A stretch of DNA of 34,236 bases from Actinospica acidithermotolerans (GTDB lineage Bacteria > Actinomycetota > Actinomycetes > Streptomycetales > Catenulisporaceae). The first letter of the stretch is position 1, and each line of letters opens with the position of its first letter. Both the position numbers and the translations under genes were made by a program. Below are positions 7,918-17,584 of the stretch, one piece after another. The notes under the pieces are model-generated. The model did no database searches and was not told the origin of the DNA. It saw only the letters and a list, made by a program, of their open reading frames with translations. The stretch covers positions 1-34,236 of the forward strand of contig NZ_JAGSOH010000079.1 of NCBI RefSeq assembly GCF_018139625.1, in the 5' to 3' direction.

Positions 7918-10761
7918 GTGTTCCGACACCGTTCGGCGACCGCAGCGGTCGCACTCGCGGCCGCGGTCGCGCTCATCCCCGGCACCGCCTTCGCGGCCGG
8001 AAGCACCACCGGCAAGGCGAAGGCCGTCCCGGAGACCACCGCAAGTCCATCCACGTCGAATTCGTCGGCATCGGCATGGGCATCGACGTCGGCATCGGCA
8101 TCGACATCGGCGTCCGGCTCCGCGAAGGCGCTGCGCACCTACGCCAGCCCAGCGAGCAAGTCGATCCGCTTGCAGAAGCCCGAGATCACCTCGTCCGCCG
8201 CGACCGGCGCCGGCAAGTCCGCGAAGGCGACCGCGTCCTCCGCGACGACGATCTATGTGGCCGCGTACAGCACCGCGACCTGCACGGACGGCACCGGCGC
8301 AGGCACCGCGGCCACTCCGTACTGCTCGATCCAGAGCGCCGTCGACGCCGCCGTGTCGGGCGACACCGTCGACGTCCTCGGCTCGCAGGGCTACTTCTCG
8401 ACGGAGTCCGTGACGGTCTCCACCTCGGGGATCTCGATCGTGGGCGTGGGCAACCAGGCCTGGGACATGGCGCAGAGCGGCTCGCCGGCCTTCATCCTCA
8501 ACGGCGTCAGCCACGTCACGATCTCCAACCTCATGCTCAACGGGGCCGGCACCGGCGTTCCGGCCGTCGAGATCCTCGGCTCCTCCAACGTGACCCTGGA
8601 CTCGGACTACATCCAGGGCGGATACGCCGGGGTGAATCCGAACGGCACCGGCATCGAGATCGACGGAGCCTCCGACAACGTCACGGTCAGCCGGACGTAC
8701 GTGAACACCGGCATGTCCGCGCCGAGCGACTCCGGCATCGCGATCGAATCCGGGGCGAGCGGCATCACCCTCGCCGGCGACATCCTGGCCTCCGCCGGCA
8801 TCGTCGCGACCGGCGTCACCGGCCTGGACGTGGCCGGCAACACCATCCAGCGCGGGTGCGACGCGGCGATCGACATCGAGGGCACGTCGACGAACGTGAG
8901 CCTCCAGAACAACCTCATCGAGGACGCCAACCCGAACACCGACTCGTACCTCGACGGCTACCAGTCGCAGTGCCAGGCGGACAGCGCGACGTGGGCACCG
9001 GACATCACGGTGGCGGCCCCCGCGACCGCGGGCACGACGACCAACTACAACGACTTCTACGTCTACGGCACGGACGGCACCGCCGAGTACGACTGGTCGG
9101 GCATGAACTACACGACCCTCGCGGCCTTCCGCACCGCCTCGGCCCAAGGCTCCGCGGACACGCTGGACACCGTCGAGGCCAACTCGGCGGGCTTCCGGCC
9201 CAACGCCATCTCGGACGTGGACGCGAACCTCGTCGGCGGTTCGCGCGCCATCGCGTCGGCGAACTCCTCCGCGCCCGGCGAACTGTCGACCGACTTCTAC
9301 GGCGACAGCCCGTACACGAGCCGCGGCGCCATCCAGTACAACAGCCACAACCCGACCCTCGCGGTGTCGCTGAAGGTCGTGGACACGAGCGCGAAGGGGA
9401 TCCAGCTCACCTCGACCGTCACCTCAGCCGCCGGCTACACGCTCGAACCGAAGGTGACGTGGGGCGACGGCAACTACGACTTCGAATCCTTCTACAACAA
9501 CAGCCTGGACCTCACGTACAACTACCTGAGTCTGGGCACTTACACCGTCAGCATCACCGTCACCGACGGCGAGGGTGACGCGGTGACCAACTCCGTGGTC
9601 GTGACGACGGCGGGCACCTCGTACACGGCGTACGGCCCCACACGCATCCTGGACACCCGCAAGGGCACCGGAACCGGCGGCGTGATCGCGCCGGTCGCCG
9701 CCAACGGGACCCTCAAGCTGAAGATCGCGGGCAACGGAAGCATCCCGGCCGACGCGTGGGCCGCGGCGCTGAACCTGACGGTGACCAACCCCAAGGCGGG
9801 CGGCAACCTGACGGCATACCCGGACGGCCTGAGCGCTCCGGTCACCTCGAATGTGAACTTCGGCCCCAAGCAGACCGTGGCGAACATGGCGGTCGTGGCG
9901 GTCGGCGGCGACGGGTACGTCGACCTGCGCAACAACAGCGGCGGCACCGTCGACCTGGTCGTGGACATCAGCGGCTACTACACACCGACGTCGGCGGGCA
10001 AGGGATACACGGCCATCACCCCGGCCCGCTTCCTGGACACCCGTAACGGCACCGGAGGCTACGCCTCCAAGACCGTCTCCCCCGGCCACCCCGTGACCCT
10101 GAAGATCGACGGCCGCTTCACGGTCCCGTCGAGCGCAGTCGCGGCCGTAGCCGTCAACATCACCGAAGCGAGCCCGTCCGGCAACGGCTACATCACCGCC
10201 TGGTCCGGCGGCACCGAGCCGACCGCCTCGAACCTGAACTTCACCACCGGCGAGACCCGCGCAGCCTCGGCGATCGTCCCGGTCAGCTCGTCGGGCACGA
10301 TCAACCTGGCCTACACCGGCACCGGCTCGGCCCGGCTGATCGTGGACGTGGACGGCTACTACAGCTCCACCGGCTCGTCCTACGTCCCCGTGGTCCCGTA
10401 CCGCTACCTGGACAGCCGGACCATCAAGAACGGCGCCCTGCCCTCCGGCTACTACTACGAACTCGGCCTCGGCAGCTACGGCACCCTCGGCCCCGACACC
10501 ATCACCGGCGTCATCGCCAACACGACCGTAACCTCCACGACCGGCGCCGGCGACCTCGTCGTCTTCCCGAACGCCAACTACTCAAGCGACCAGCCCGTCA
10601 CCGTTCCGACCACCTCGGCGCTGAACTTCACCAAGGGCACCACCGTGCCGAACCTCACCTTCGTCACCCCCGGCTACGGCGGCGACGAAGACTTCTACAA
10701 CCAGAGCACCGGCAGCCTGCAACTGATCGTCGACGTCATGGGCTACTTCATGGCGAGCTGA
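7918..10761 (+). CDS. Secreted beta-helix/PKD/triple 'LDTR' repeat protein, paralog A
   Basis: A 947-residue exported protein. GTG 7918 follows GGGGGG. Residues 1-~27 are a signal peptide (HRSATAAVALAAAVA, cleavage after AFA). A Ser/Ala/Thr-rich linker encoded by hexanucleotide-like repeats (8041-8135) comes next. Residues ~108-470 form a right-handed beta-helix with CSIQSAVDAA at its start and NSSAPGELSTDFYG at its end, the usual closing motif of such folds. A PKD-like domain (VTWGDGNYDF ... YTVSITVTDG, ~474-564) follows. Three ~120-residue modules then start at ~569, 696 and 821, each opening with LDTR/LDSR and closing with VDISGYY, VDVDGYY or VDVMGYF. No sortase motif is visible. A carbohydrate-binding or adhesive surface role is possible but unproven. 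Confidence 0.85.
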   Translation: MFRHRSATAAVALAAAVALIPGTAFAAGSTTGKAKAVPETTASPSTSNSSASAWASTSASASTSASGSAKALRTYASPASKSIRLQKPEITSSAATGAGKSAKATASSATTIYVAAYSTATCTDGTGAGTAATPYCSIQSAVDAAVSGDTVDVLGSQGYFSTESVTVSTSGISIVGVGNQAWDMAQSGSPAFILNGVSHVTISNLMLNGAGTGVPAVEILGSSNVTLDSDYIQGGYAGVNPNGTGIEIDGASDNVTVSRTYVNTGMSAPSDSGIAIESGASGITLAGDILASAGIVATGVTGLDVAGNTIQRGCDAAIDIEGTSTNVSLQNNLIEDANPNTDSYLDGYQSQCQADSATWAPDITVAAPATAGTTTNYNDFYVYGTDGTAEYDWSGMNYTTLAAFRTASAQGSADTLDTVEANSAGFRPNAISDVDANLVGGSRAIASANSSAPGELSTDFYGDSPYTSRGAIQYNSHNPTLAVSLKVVDTSAKGIQLTSTVTSAAGYTLEPKVTWGDGNYDFESFYNNSLDLTYNYLSLGTYTVSITVTDGEGDAVTNSVVVTTAGTSYTAYGPTRILDTRKGTGTGGVIAPVAANGTLKLKIAGNGSIPADAWAAALNLTVTNPKAGGNLTAYPDGLSAPVTSNVNFGPKQTVANMAVVAVGGDGYVDLRNNSGGTVDLVVDISGYYTPTSAGKGYTAITPARFLDTRNGTGGYASKTVSPGHPVTLKIDGRFTVPSSAVAAVAVNITEASPSGNGYITAWSGGTEPTASNLNFTTGETRAASAIVPVSSSGTINLAYTGTGSARLIVDVDGYYSSTGSSYVPVVPYRYLDSRTIKNGALPSGYYYELGLGSYGTLGPDTITGVIANTTVTSTTGAGDLVVFPNANYSSDQPVTVPTTSALNFTKGTTVPNLTFVTPGYGGDEDFYNQSTGSLQLIVDVMGYFMAS

Positions 10762-10867
10762 TGGTGTGAGCGGCGGGCGCGGGCGCGAGCCGATAGCTGC
10801 AGTGCCGAGCTGACCGGCGGGCGCGAACGCGGGCAGATGGACGCGAACGCGAAGTAGGACCCGAACG

Positions 10868-10921
10868 CGAACTAGGACGAGGACGCGAACTAGGACGAGG
10901 ACGCGAACTAGGACGAGGACC
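10868..10921. repeat. Three tandem copies of an 18-bp unit
   Basis: The unit CGAACTAGGACGAGGACG occurs at 10868-10885, 10886-10903 and 10904-10921 (last base changed), with degenerate partial copies on both sides. It lies in the gene-free stretch 10762-11122 after paralog A and ends 7 bp before a long hairpin. The + strand frames contain TAG stops within the unit, so it is not coding there. Confidence 0.75.
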
Positions 10922-10928
10922 CGAATGA

Positions 10929-10977
10929 GGACGGGGTCGTGTCCGATGGCACATCGCCATCGGACACGACCCCGTCC
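10929..10977. terminator. 22-bp perfect stem hairpin, probable transcription terminator
   Basis: Two 22-base arms (10929-10950 and 10956-10977) are exact reverse complements with the 5-nt loop ACATC. The stem is very GC-rich. No T-tract follows, which is common for actinobacterial terminators. It lies 168 bp after paralog A and immediately after the 18-bp tandem repeats. Its symmetry would also allow action on transcripts from the other strand, or extrusion as a cruciform. Confidence 0.6.
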
Positions 10978-11122
10978 CCGTTCCCGACGCCGTCTGCGAC
11001 CCCGTCCCCGACCCCATCGTCGTCTTCCAGCCAACGCAATTGCTGTTGCCAACAGGGTCACCGCAGCCGAGACTGACACAGACATCTGTGAACCACTACA
11101 CGAGGAAGGGGCGCCAGCTGCC

Positions 11123-11284
11123 ATGCCGGACCAGCCGAGGCCGACGCCGCCGTACCGACCCGGCGACCCGCCCCCGTCCGAGGACGAGCTCGCCGGCATC
11201 AACAACGGCCCCTGCCGCTCGTTCACGCCCATGGAGCCGCCATGGGAGTACATGTGCCGAAAGTGCGGCTACCCGCACAGCTGA
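11123..11284 (+). CDS. Small hypothetical protein with a CxxC motif
   Basis: A 53-residue ORF starting at ATG 11123, preceded by GGAAGGGG at a slightly long spacing. The N-terminal half is Pro-rich (TPPYRPGDPPPSEDEL) and the C-terminus ends in YMCRKCGYPHS, a single CxxC knuckle with a following His that could bind a metal. I do not recognise the family. The reading frame stays open upstream, but that part is arginine/proline junk from the repeat region, so the short start is preferred. The gene sits alone between two large surface-protein genes. Confidence 0.4.
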   Translation: MPDQPRPTPPYRPGDPPPSEDELAGINNGPCRSFTPMEPPWEYMCRKCGYPHS

Positions 11285-11532
11285 CCGCATGCGACGCTCG
11301 CCACTGCTGCTAGAAAGCAACTTCTGGCGGAACTGCTGATAAGCAGAGTCAATTCCGAGGGAGCCCACAGGCCCTCCTGGTCGTAGGGGAGCCATCCCTC
11401 GCGCGGAAAAAAGCGGAACCAGATCTTGACCCGGTCCGTTTCTGTCACGGCCGACGTTGCTGCGCGAGTGTCCACGGGCTACATCCTCCAGCATCCGCGC
11501 CCTCGCTGGCATCCTCCTGCCGAGTCCGCTCA

Positions 11533-11952
11533 TTAGGCCAGGCCCGCAGCTCCTTCATCCTCACAAGGAAACGCCTCATTGAGCGCAGCCGACACCGCAC
11601 GTTGTCTGCGATGGAAGTAAGGCAAGGCGGTCACGACGCTCTCTACGAACTCCCCTCGGGGCATGTCCGCATACCTCGGAGGCCGCGCCGGATGCTGCTG
11701 GTCGACGCTCTTCCTGACCTCGCCCGTGAACAGGTAGACGGCAGCCAGCACTTCGGACTCGAACATAACCTTGGCGACAGTGAGGTCGCCGGGGTCGGCT
11801 TCGTTGGTGACCATGCTCCCGATGGTGTTGCACAATGTGAGCAGAGTTGCGATCGCCGCCTCCGGATCGCCATCTGGCGACCACGCCGCTTGATCCAGCG
11901 CCTTCCGCATCACTGCGGCGATCCTCGACCTGGATGCCTGGCTCTTATCCAC
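11533..11952 (-). CDS. Hypothetical protein, 139 residues
   Basis: An ORF with a mixed, soluble-looking composition: a basic N-terminus (SQASRSRIAAVMRKALDQA), a hydrophobic middle (IATLLTLCNTIGSMV) and an acidic end. It was not recognised as a known family. Codon use is less GC-biased than the flanking surface-protein genes, which can mean acquired DNA or a non-gene. The start is GTG with only a weak ribosome site. The flanking gaps 11285-11532 and 11953-12226 show nothing I can support. Confidence 0.4.
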   Translation of the reverse strand: MDKSQASRSRIAAVMRKALDQAAWSPDGDPEAAIATLLTLCNTIGSMVTNEADPGDLTVAKVMFESEVLAAVYLFTGEVRKSVDQQHPARPPRYADMPRGEFVESVVTALPYFHRRQRAVSAALNEAFPCEDEGAAGLA

Positions 11953-12226
11953 CTACACATGCTGACACAGCACAGCGTGGGCAGGCCACAGCCTTCAGTA
12001 TCCGTAGTCCGGAAAAGGGGCGCGATCACCGTCGCCCCCATCACCTCGAACACCATATGTGTGCTCAGCTTTCAAGTCCTGGTGCCCGCCGGAGAGACCT
12101 CGGGACTGAAAAGCGACTCAAAAATCCAAGCCGAACAAATCCGATCCGTCTCCTTCGACATGATCGGCAACCGCATCGGCCACCTCGAGGCCCCGGCGTG
12201 GCGCGGCAGACCCGATCCCGATGGCC

Positions 12227-14788
12227 TCAGCTGCCGGCGAAGTAGCCGAAGACGTCGATGACGAGGTCGGTCGACCCGGCCGAGCCGTCGTACACGGCGA
12301 GGGTGTCGGCGGAGGAGGTCGTGGCGAACAGGCCGGAGTTGGCGATGTTCTGCCCCTTGCCGAAGTTGACGTCTGAGGCGTTGGGCAACGCGGTGCCGGC
12401 CGGGTAGGCGGTGAGGTGCCCGAACGAGGTCTCGTCGGTGGCCGTTAGGTTGGCCGACACCGTCACGTCTGCGGGAAAGCCCGCGCTCGCCCCGGCGAGC
12501 GTGGAGTCGAGGTTGAACGAACCCGCGCTGTTCGGCGCGATGGGATTCTTCGTCGTGCGAGTGTCCACCGCGCGGAACGGCGTGACCGGGACGAAGGCGT
12601 CCGGTGCCGAAAGCGAGAAGTAGCCGGAGACGTCGGCGATCAGATCCGTCGAGCCGCTTGACGCGCCGTTGTAGAGCTCGATCCTGCCGTCCGCTGCAAC
12701 CGGGACGATGACCGTGTTCGAGATCGTCTGCCCCGGCGCGTAGTTGAGACTCGACGTGGTCGGCACCCCGGCGCCGTCTGGCTCGGCAGCGATGAACCCG
12801 CCACCGGTGGCGTTCGTCTCCGTCACGTGCACGGCGACCGCTGTGACATGAGCCGGGATCGAATCCGTACCCGAGATCGGGACCGCGATGGCGTGCTTCG
12901 CGGCCACCTTCGCCTTCGGCGCCCCGGTGCCGTCACGCGTGTCGAGAACCCGGTCACGTGCCGTCGGGTGGTAGCCCGCGGCGGCGGTCTGGGTGAAGTA
13001 GCCGGTCGCATCGATGATCAAGTCTGTCGTCGTGCCACTGTCGCCGCTGACGCACACGATCAAAAAGCCCTCGGTGAGCGGCACGATGGCGCTGTTGGCC
13101 ACGGTCTGACCTGCCATGTAGTTCACGTCAGAGGCCTTGCTCAGCCCGAGGGTGACCAGGCCGTTCTGCACGGTGTCGGTAGCGGTGACGTTGACCGCGA
13201 CGGCGGTGGCATTCGCCGGGACGCCGTTCGTGCCCGCGACCTGTATGTCGGCGCACCCGTTGTACCCGACGGGATTGTCCACGCCGCCGATGCCCTTGCG
13301 GGTGTCGAAGATCCGCTTCGGGCCGATCGGAGTGTAGTCGGAACCAGCCGTGGTGACGGACGTGCTCGCCGAAACAGTTGCGCCGCTCGGGAGCTGCGCC
13401 GTGTCCGAGATCGAGTACGTCCCGGGCTTGGCGTAGGTGTGCGCCGTGACCGTCGCGGCGGTCGTGCTCGAGGCCGGGACCGTCTGAGACTGCCCGTCGC
13501 CCCAGCTGATCGTGTAAGACACCTCGGGCGTCGGGCCGGGCGTGAGGTAGTAGTGCGGATCGAGCGCGTCCGAGAAGTTCTGCGCGATGGTGCTGCTCAG
13601 ATCGGCGCTGAGCGCGGAATCCGCGGTCGCGGTCGCGGTCACGGAGGTGGCGTACTTCTCCTGGAGCACCCCGCGTGCGCAGTACGCCGGATTGCCCGCG
13701 CCCGTCACATCGACTACCGGGTCCTGGCTGCACGAGGTGTCGCCGTAGAAGTCGGTCGCGAGCATCCCGGGCGCGGAACTGTTCGCCGAGTTGATCTCCG
13801 GCGCCGTGGGCACGTCGTCGTAGATGTCGTTAAGCTGGGGATTCGCGTTGAGATCGTGCGCACCCTGCCCGGTGGCAGCGGCGAGGGCGGAAGCGGAGGC
13901 GTAGTCGGTTCCCGCCCACGAGTAAGGGGCCTGAGTCTGCGATGAATCCGGGTAGACGACGTTGTAGTCGAGCGTCGTCCCGGGTGCCGACGAGGCGTCC
14001 ACGGCGACGAGGGGCGCACTCGCCGTCGTACCGGCAGCGGACTCGACGATGTTGTTCTCAATCGACGTGCCGGTGGAGCCGTCGGAGACGCTGACGACGT
14101 TCTGACCGGCCGGACCGTAGTAGAAGTCGTTCGACGTGATGTCCGTGCCCGACGCGCCGGCGACCGAGATTCCCGGAAGAGTGGAGGCGAAACGCACGGC
14201 ATTCGTGCTGATGAGGTCTCCGGAGCTGCCCGCATCGATCTGCACGCTGCCGAGCCTGTTCCGCGTCAGCGCGATGTTCGACGAGGTCCCAGCGATGTGG
14301 ACCGCTATACCGTCGGTGGTCGCGTTACGAATCGCCATCCCGTTGATGACGATATTGGAGGACCCGTTCACCTCGATACCGGTTGCCAGGAACTCGTTCG
14401 TGACCTGCTTTCCCTCGAAGGACACGTACGAAGATCCGTCGAAGCTGATCACGGGCCCGGTCTGGTTCGCCGCATTCGTGATGAAGACGGGCCCGCCGGT
14501 CGCCTGGAGCACGATCGGCGCTGCCGCCGTGCCCCTGGACTTGATGTCCAACTGTCCCTCGTACGTGCCTGTCGCGACATCCACCGTGTCACCCGCCACC
14601 GCGGCATTCGCGGCAGCCTGGATCCCGCAGTACGGCTCTGCCGAGGTACCGGTACCCGCATCGCTGCAGCTCGCCGAGGACTCGTCCACGTACAGCACGG
14701 TCGTGGCATCCGCGTGCGCCGCGACAACCCCGGTCAATGCTAGCGAGACTGCGGCTATAGCCGTTGCGGCACGACGCGAAGTACACAT
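12227..14788 (-). CDS. Secreted beta-helix/PKD/triple 'LDTR' repeat protein, paralog B
   Basis: An 853-residue paralog of the proteins at 7918 and 15026. ATG 14788 follows a G6 ribosome site like that of paralog A. Residues 1-28 are a signal peptide (SRRAATAIAAVSLALTGVVA, ending AHADA). The beta-helix opens with CSDAGTGTSAEPYCGIQAAA and closes with NSSAPGMLATDFYGD near residue ~345. A PKD-like domain (YTISWGDGQSQTV ... TYSISDTAQL) lies around 420-475. Three modules begin near 483, 606 and 729 with FDTR, LDTR and VDTR, and end with DATGYF, DVSGYF and DVFGYF. Paired cysteines in the helix cap may form a disulphide. It is divergent from paralog C with a 237-bp shared upstream region. Confidence 0.85.
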   Translation of the reverse strand: MCTSRRAATAIAAVSLALTGVVAAHADATTVLYVDESSASCSDAGTGTSAEPYCGIQAAANAAVAGDTVDVATGTYEGQLDIKSRGTAAAPIVLQATGGPVFITNAANQTGPVISFDGSSYVSFEGKQVTNEFLATGIEVNGSSNIVINGMAIRNATTDGIAVHIAGTSSNIALTRNRLGSVQIDAGSSGDLISTNAVRFASTLPGISVAGASGTDITSNDFYYGPAGQNVVSVSDGSTGTSIENNIVESAAGTTASAPLVAVDASSAPGTTLDYNVVYPDSSQTQAPYSWAGTDYASASALAAATGQGAHDLNANPQLNDIYDDVPTAPEINSANSSAPGMLATDFYGDTSCSQDPVVDVTGAGNPAYCARGVLQEKYATSVTATATADSALSADLSSTIAQNFSDALDPHYYLTPGPTPEVSYTISWGDGQSQTVPASSTTAATVTAHTYAKPGTYSISDTAQLPSGATVSASTSVTTAGSDYTPIGPKRIFDTRKGIGGVDNPVGYNGCADIQVAGTNGVPANATAVAVNVTATDTVQNGLVTLGLSKASDVNYMAGQTVANSAIVPLTEGFLIVCVSGDSGTTTDLIIDATGYFTQTAAAGYHPTARDRVLDTRDGTGAPKAKVAAKHAIAVPISGTDSIPAHVTAVAVHVTETNATGGGFIAAEPDGAGVPTTSSLNYAPGQTISNTVIVPVAADGRIELYNGASSGSTDLIADVSGYFSLSAPDAFVPVTPFRAVDTRTTKNPIAPNSAGSFNLDSTLAGASAGFPADVTVSANLTATDETSFGHLTAYPAGTALPNASDVNFGKGQNIANSGLFATTSSADTLAVYDGSAGSTDLVIDVFGYFAGS

Positions 14789-15025
14789 CAGAACCCCCCA
14801 AGACCCCCAGATGGCGGCAACAGCCGTCCACGGAACTCTAGACCTTCGCCGCCCGCCCGAGATCCCCGACTCTTCCCGGTCGTGTAACAGATCTATCTCA
14901 ACACATGACCTGCGCTCGCAGCATGGTGTGGCGCGCATCGGTGCTTGTAAGCTCGCGTGCGCGGACCGGCTGTGGCCGGGATTCCGCGATGGGGTGGATC
15001 TCTTATTCCTGAATTGAGATGACAC
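14789..15025. other. Shared upstream region of divergent paralogs B and C
   Basis: This 237-bp gap must hold the promoters of both divergent surface-protein genes. The B side has a G-rich ribosome site (opposite strand of CCCCCC near 14794-14799). The C side has only GAGA before GTG 15026. I see no clear inverted repeat or consensus promoter that I would defend. Confidence 0.5.
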
Positions 15026-17584
15026 GTGCGCAAACGCATAGCGGCGGCCGTAACGGCGGCACTCCTTCCGATGGCGGGCGCGGTGACCGTGCCGATGACG
15101 GCGAGCGCCGCCGCCGGTGGCACGCTCTACGTCGACAAGATGTCGCCCTACTGCTCCGACACGGGAGCCGGCGCGGGAGCAGCCGCAACCCCGTACTGCA
15201 CGATCCAGGCTGCCGCCAACGCGGCGACGGCCGGGGACACGGTGCAGATCTTCGGTGGCGCGGCCAACGCCGTGGCCTACGGCGAGAACGTCACCATCAC
15301 GCACTCGGGCTCGGCCGGTGCGCCGATCACCTTCGAGTCGGTCGGCCTGCGCTCCATCGTCGGAGGGCTGGGCAAGTCGAACACACTGGCCGTCAAAGGG
15401 GCGAGCTACGTCAATCTCGTCGGATTCAACGCGGGGAGCGTCGATCTCCAGAACGCCTCGCATGTGATGTTGACCAAGTCTATCGTCCAGTCCCTGACCG
15501 TCGAGAAGGGCTCGAGCTCAGTCTCCATCGAGCGCGACGATCTGGCCTCGGTGACGGTCGCGTCAGGCGTTTCGGGGACGGACCTCGCCACGAACATCAT
15601 CCAGACCTCATCAGCATGCTGTGGCGTGTCCGTGGTCGGGGCGACCGGCACTGACATCGTGAACAACTCGATCGACGTCGTGAACTATCCGAGCGCGAGC
15701 TTCGCAGGCATTTCGGTGACCGGCGGTGCGAGCGGGACCAGCATCGAGAACAATGTCATCTGGGGCAACACGGAGGGTCTGCCCGAGCTTCTCGTAGATG
15801 CCTCGTCCGCGGCCGGGACCAACGAGGGCTATAACATCCTCGACCTGAACGGCACGAACAGCAGCGTCCCGTACTCGTGGGCCGGTACCACCTACACCAC
15901 GCTCGCGAGCTTCCAGGTCGCGAGCGCGCAGGGCACTGCGGACCTGGTCGAGGACGCGTTCACCGTGTCGTCGACCAGCGACCTGCTCACGTCCGACGAT
16001 CCCGCTGTCGGCTCGGCGAACTCGGCCGCTCCCGGTCTGCCCGCCACCGACTTCTACGGGAACACCTGGACCGACGACACGGCGGTCACCAGCACGGGCG
16101 CCGGACCGGAGACGTATTACGACCGCGGTGCGGTCAACCTCGCGGAATACAACAATGCGACGGTGAACGCGGCCATCGACGAGCAGTCGGTTGCGGCCGA
16201 CATCGACGTCTCGGGCCTGCTGCTGGGCAGCACGGGCACGATCACGCTCAACTGGGGCGACGGCAGTGCCGCGGTCACCGCGTTCACGAACAATGGAGCC
16301 ACCTACTTCACCGACTACTCGGATCTCGTCCAACTGCACGAGTACGCGTCCGTCGGCACGTATACGATCACTGCCACGATCGTTGACGTCTCCGGGACCA
16401 GGACGTTCACGACCCAGATCACGACCGGTGGCTCGACGTACGTCCCGGTCACCCCGAAGCGGGTCCTAGACACGCGTGCGCCAATCGGCGTCGCCACCGC
16501 CGGAAAGGTCATCGCCGGGCACTCGATCGCGGTCGACGTCGTCAGCGGCGTCTCGGGCGCACCGGCCGCGAGCACGATCACCGCGGTGGTGCTGAACGTG
16601 ACCGTGACGCAGCCGGTCGCGGGCGGGTTCGTCAGCGCCTATCCGGACGGCACGGCCGTGCCGAAGTCCAGCAACCTGAACTTCACCACGAACGAGACCG
16701 TGCCGAACCTGACGACCGTGATGATCGGCCTGGACGGCAAGGTGGACCTCTACGCCACCGCGACCACGCACCTCGTGGCCGATGTGGAGGGCTACTACGT
16801 GGCCTCGGCCGCCGGCGCCGGCTACCATCCGACCTCGCCGACCCGCGTGCTCGACACCCGCAAGGGGACCGGCGCCCCGGCTCAGGCCATCGGGCCCGGC
16901 AAGTCGATCACGCTGAAGCTGGCCGGCACCGGCCCCATCCCGGCGAGCGGAGTGACCGCGGTGGCCATGAACGTGACCGCGACCCAGCCGAGCACGGGCG
17001 GCGTGATCATCGCCTACCCGGCGGGCGGCAGCACGCCAAACGTCTCGAACGTCAACTACAGCACCGGTGAGACGGTGCCGAACATGGCGATCGTCAAGCT
17101 CGGCACCGGAGGCGCGGTCGAGTTCACGAACAGCTCCAAGGGCACCGTGCAGCTCGTTGTGGACGTGTCCGGCTACTACACCACGACCGGCGGCGATGCC
17201 TTCGTCCCGATGACCCCGTGGCGTGCCCTCGACACCCGCAACGGCACCGGCCAGGAGACGTCGAAGCCCATCGCGGCCGCCGCGAATGCGCAGGCCGTGT
17301 GGTGGTTCGACGACGAGTTCGACGCCTCGGGCTACTGGTCCGGAGGTCCCCAGGACGCCGCCGGCCTGGTCCTGAACGTCACCGTGACCCAGCCGACGGC
17401 CCCGGGGGTGCTCATCGCCTACGCCGGCTCCTCCGTGCCGACCGCGTCGAACATCAACTTCTCGGCCGGCGAGACCGTCCCCGCGATGGTAATGGTCGGA
17501 ACCATCGACGACGACACGTCGCTCTACAACCAGTCCAAGGGCACCACCCAGGTCGTCGCCGACGTGTTCGGCTATTTCAGCTAG
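15026..17584 (+). CDS. Secreted beta-helix/PKD/triple 'LDTR' repeat protein, paralog C
   Basis: An 852-residue paralog with the same order of parts. Residues 1-~29 are a signal peptide (RKRIAAAVTAALLPMAGAV, ending ASA). The beta-helix starts with CSDTGAGAGAAATPYCTIQA and ends with NSAAPGLPATDFYGNTW near residue ~350. A PKD-like domain (ITLNWGDGSAAV ... YTITATIVDVSG) lies around 400-455. Modules begin near 470, 598 and 725 with LDTR and end with DVEGYY, DVSGYY and DVFGYF; the last is also the C-terminus. The third module holds an insertion rich in Trp/Asp (VWWFDDEFDASGYW), unlike the others. GTG 15026 gives a proper signal peptide. No catalytic site was seen. Confidence 0.85.
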   Translation: MRKRIAAAVTAALLPMAGAVTVPMTASAAAGGTLYVDKMSPYCSDTGAGAGAAATPYCTIQAAANAATAGDTVQIFGGAANAVAYGENVTITHSGSAGAPITFESVGLRSIVGGLGKSNTLAVKGASYVNLVGFNAGSVDLQNASHVMLTKSIVQSLTVEKGSSSVSIERDDLASVTVASGVSGTDLATNIIQTSSACCGVSVVGATGTDIVNNSIDVVNYPSASFAGISVTGGASGTSIENNVIWGNTEGLPELLVDASSAAGTNEGYNILDLNGTNSSVPYSWAGTTYTTLASFQVASAQGTADLVEDAFTVSSTSDLLTSDDPAVGSANSAAPGLPATDFYGNTWTDDTAVTSTGAGPETYYDRGAVNLAEYNNATVNAAIDEQSVAADIDVSGLLLGSTGTITLNWGDGSAAVTAFTNNGATYFTDYSDLVQLHEYASVGTYTITATIVDVSGTRTFTTQITTGGSTYVPVTPKRVLDTRAPIGVATAGKVIAGHSIAVDVVSGVSGAPAASTITAVVLNVTVTQPVAGGFVSAYPDGTAVPKSSNLNFTTNETVPNLTTVMIGLDGKVDLYATATTHLVADVEGYYVASAAGAGYHPTSPTRVLDTRKGTGAPAQAIGPGKSITLKLAGTGPIPASGVTAVAMNVTATQPSTGGVIIAYPAGGSTPNVSNVNYSTGETVPNMAIVKLGTGGAVEFTNSSKGTVQLVVDVSGYYTTTGGDAFVPMTPWRALDTRNGTGQETSKPIAAAANAQAVWWFDDEFDASGYWSGGPQDAAGLVLNVTVTQPTAPGVLIAYAGSSVPTASNINFSAGETVPAMVMVGTIDDDTSLYNQSKGTTQVVADVFGYFS

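Noticed and set aside
8041-8135. Hexanucleotide-like repeat as a regulatory or unstable microsatellite
   Set aside because: It is simply the codon pattern of the Ser/Ala/Thr linker in paralog A; phase variation would need a unit not divisible by three.
7827-9578. A 583-codon + frame overlapping paralog A
   Set aside because: The translation is dominated by His/Arg/Gly repeats (RHRRDRRHR type), the typical shadow of a Ser/Thr/Gly-rich gene in another frame.
11602-12261. A 219-codon + frame opposite the 139-residue hypothetical gene
   Set aside because: No ribosome site, no recognisable segment, and it runs into the end of paralog B; neither strand is certain, but the minus frame is more protein-like.
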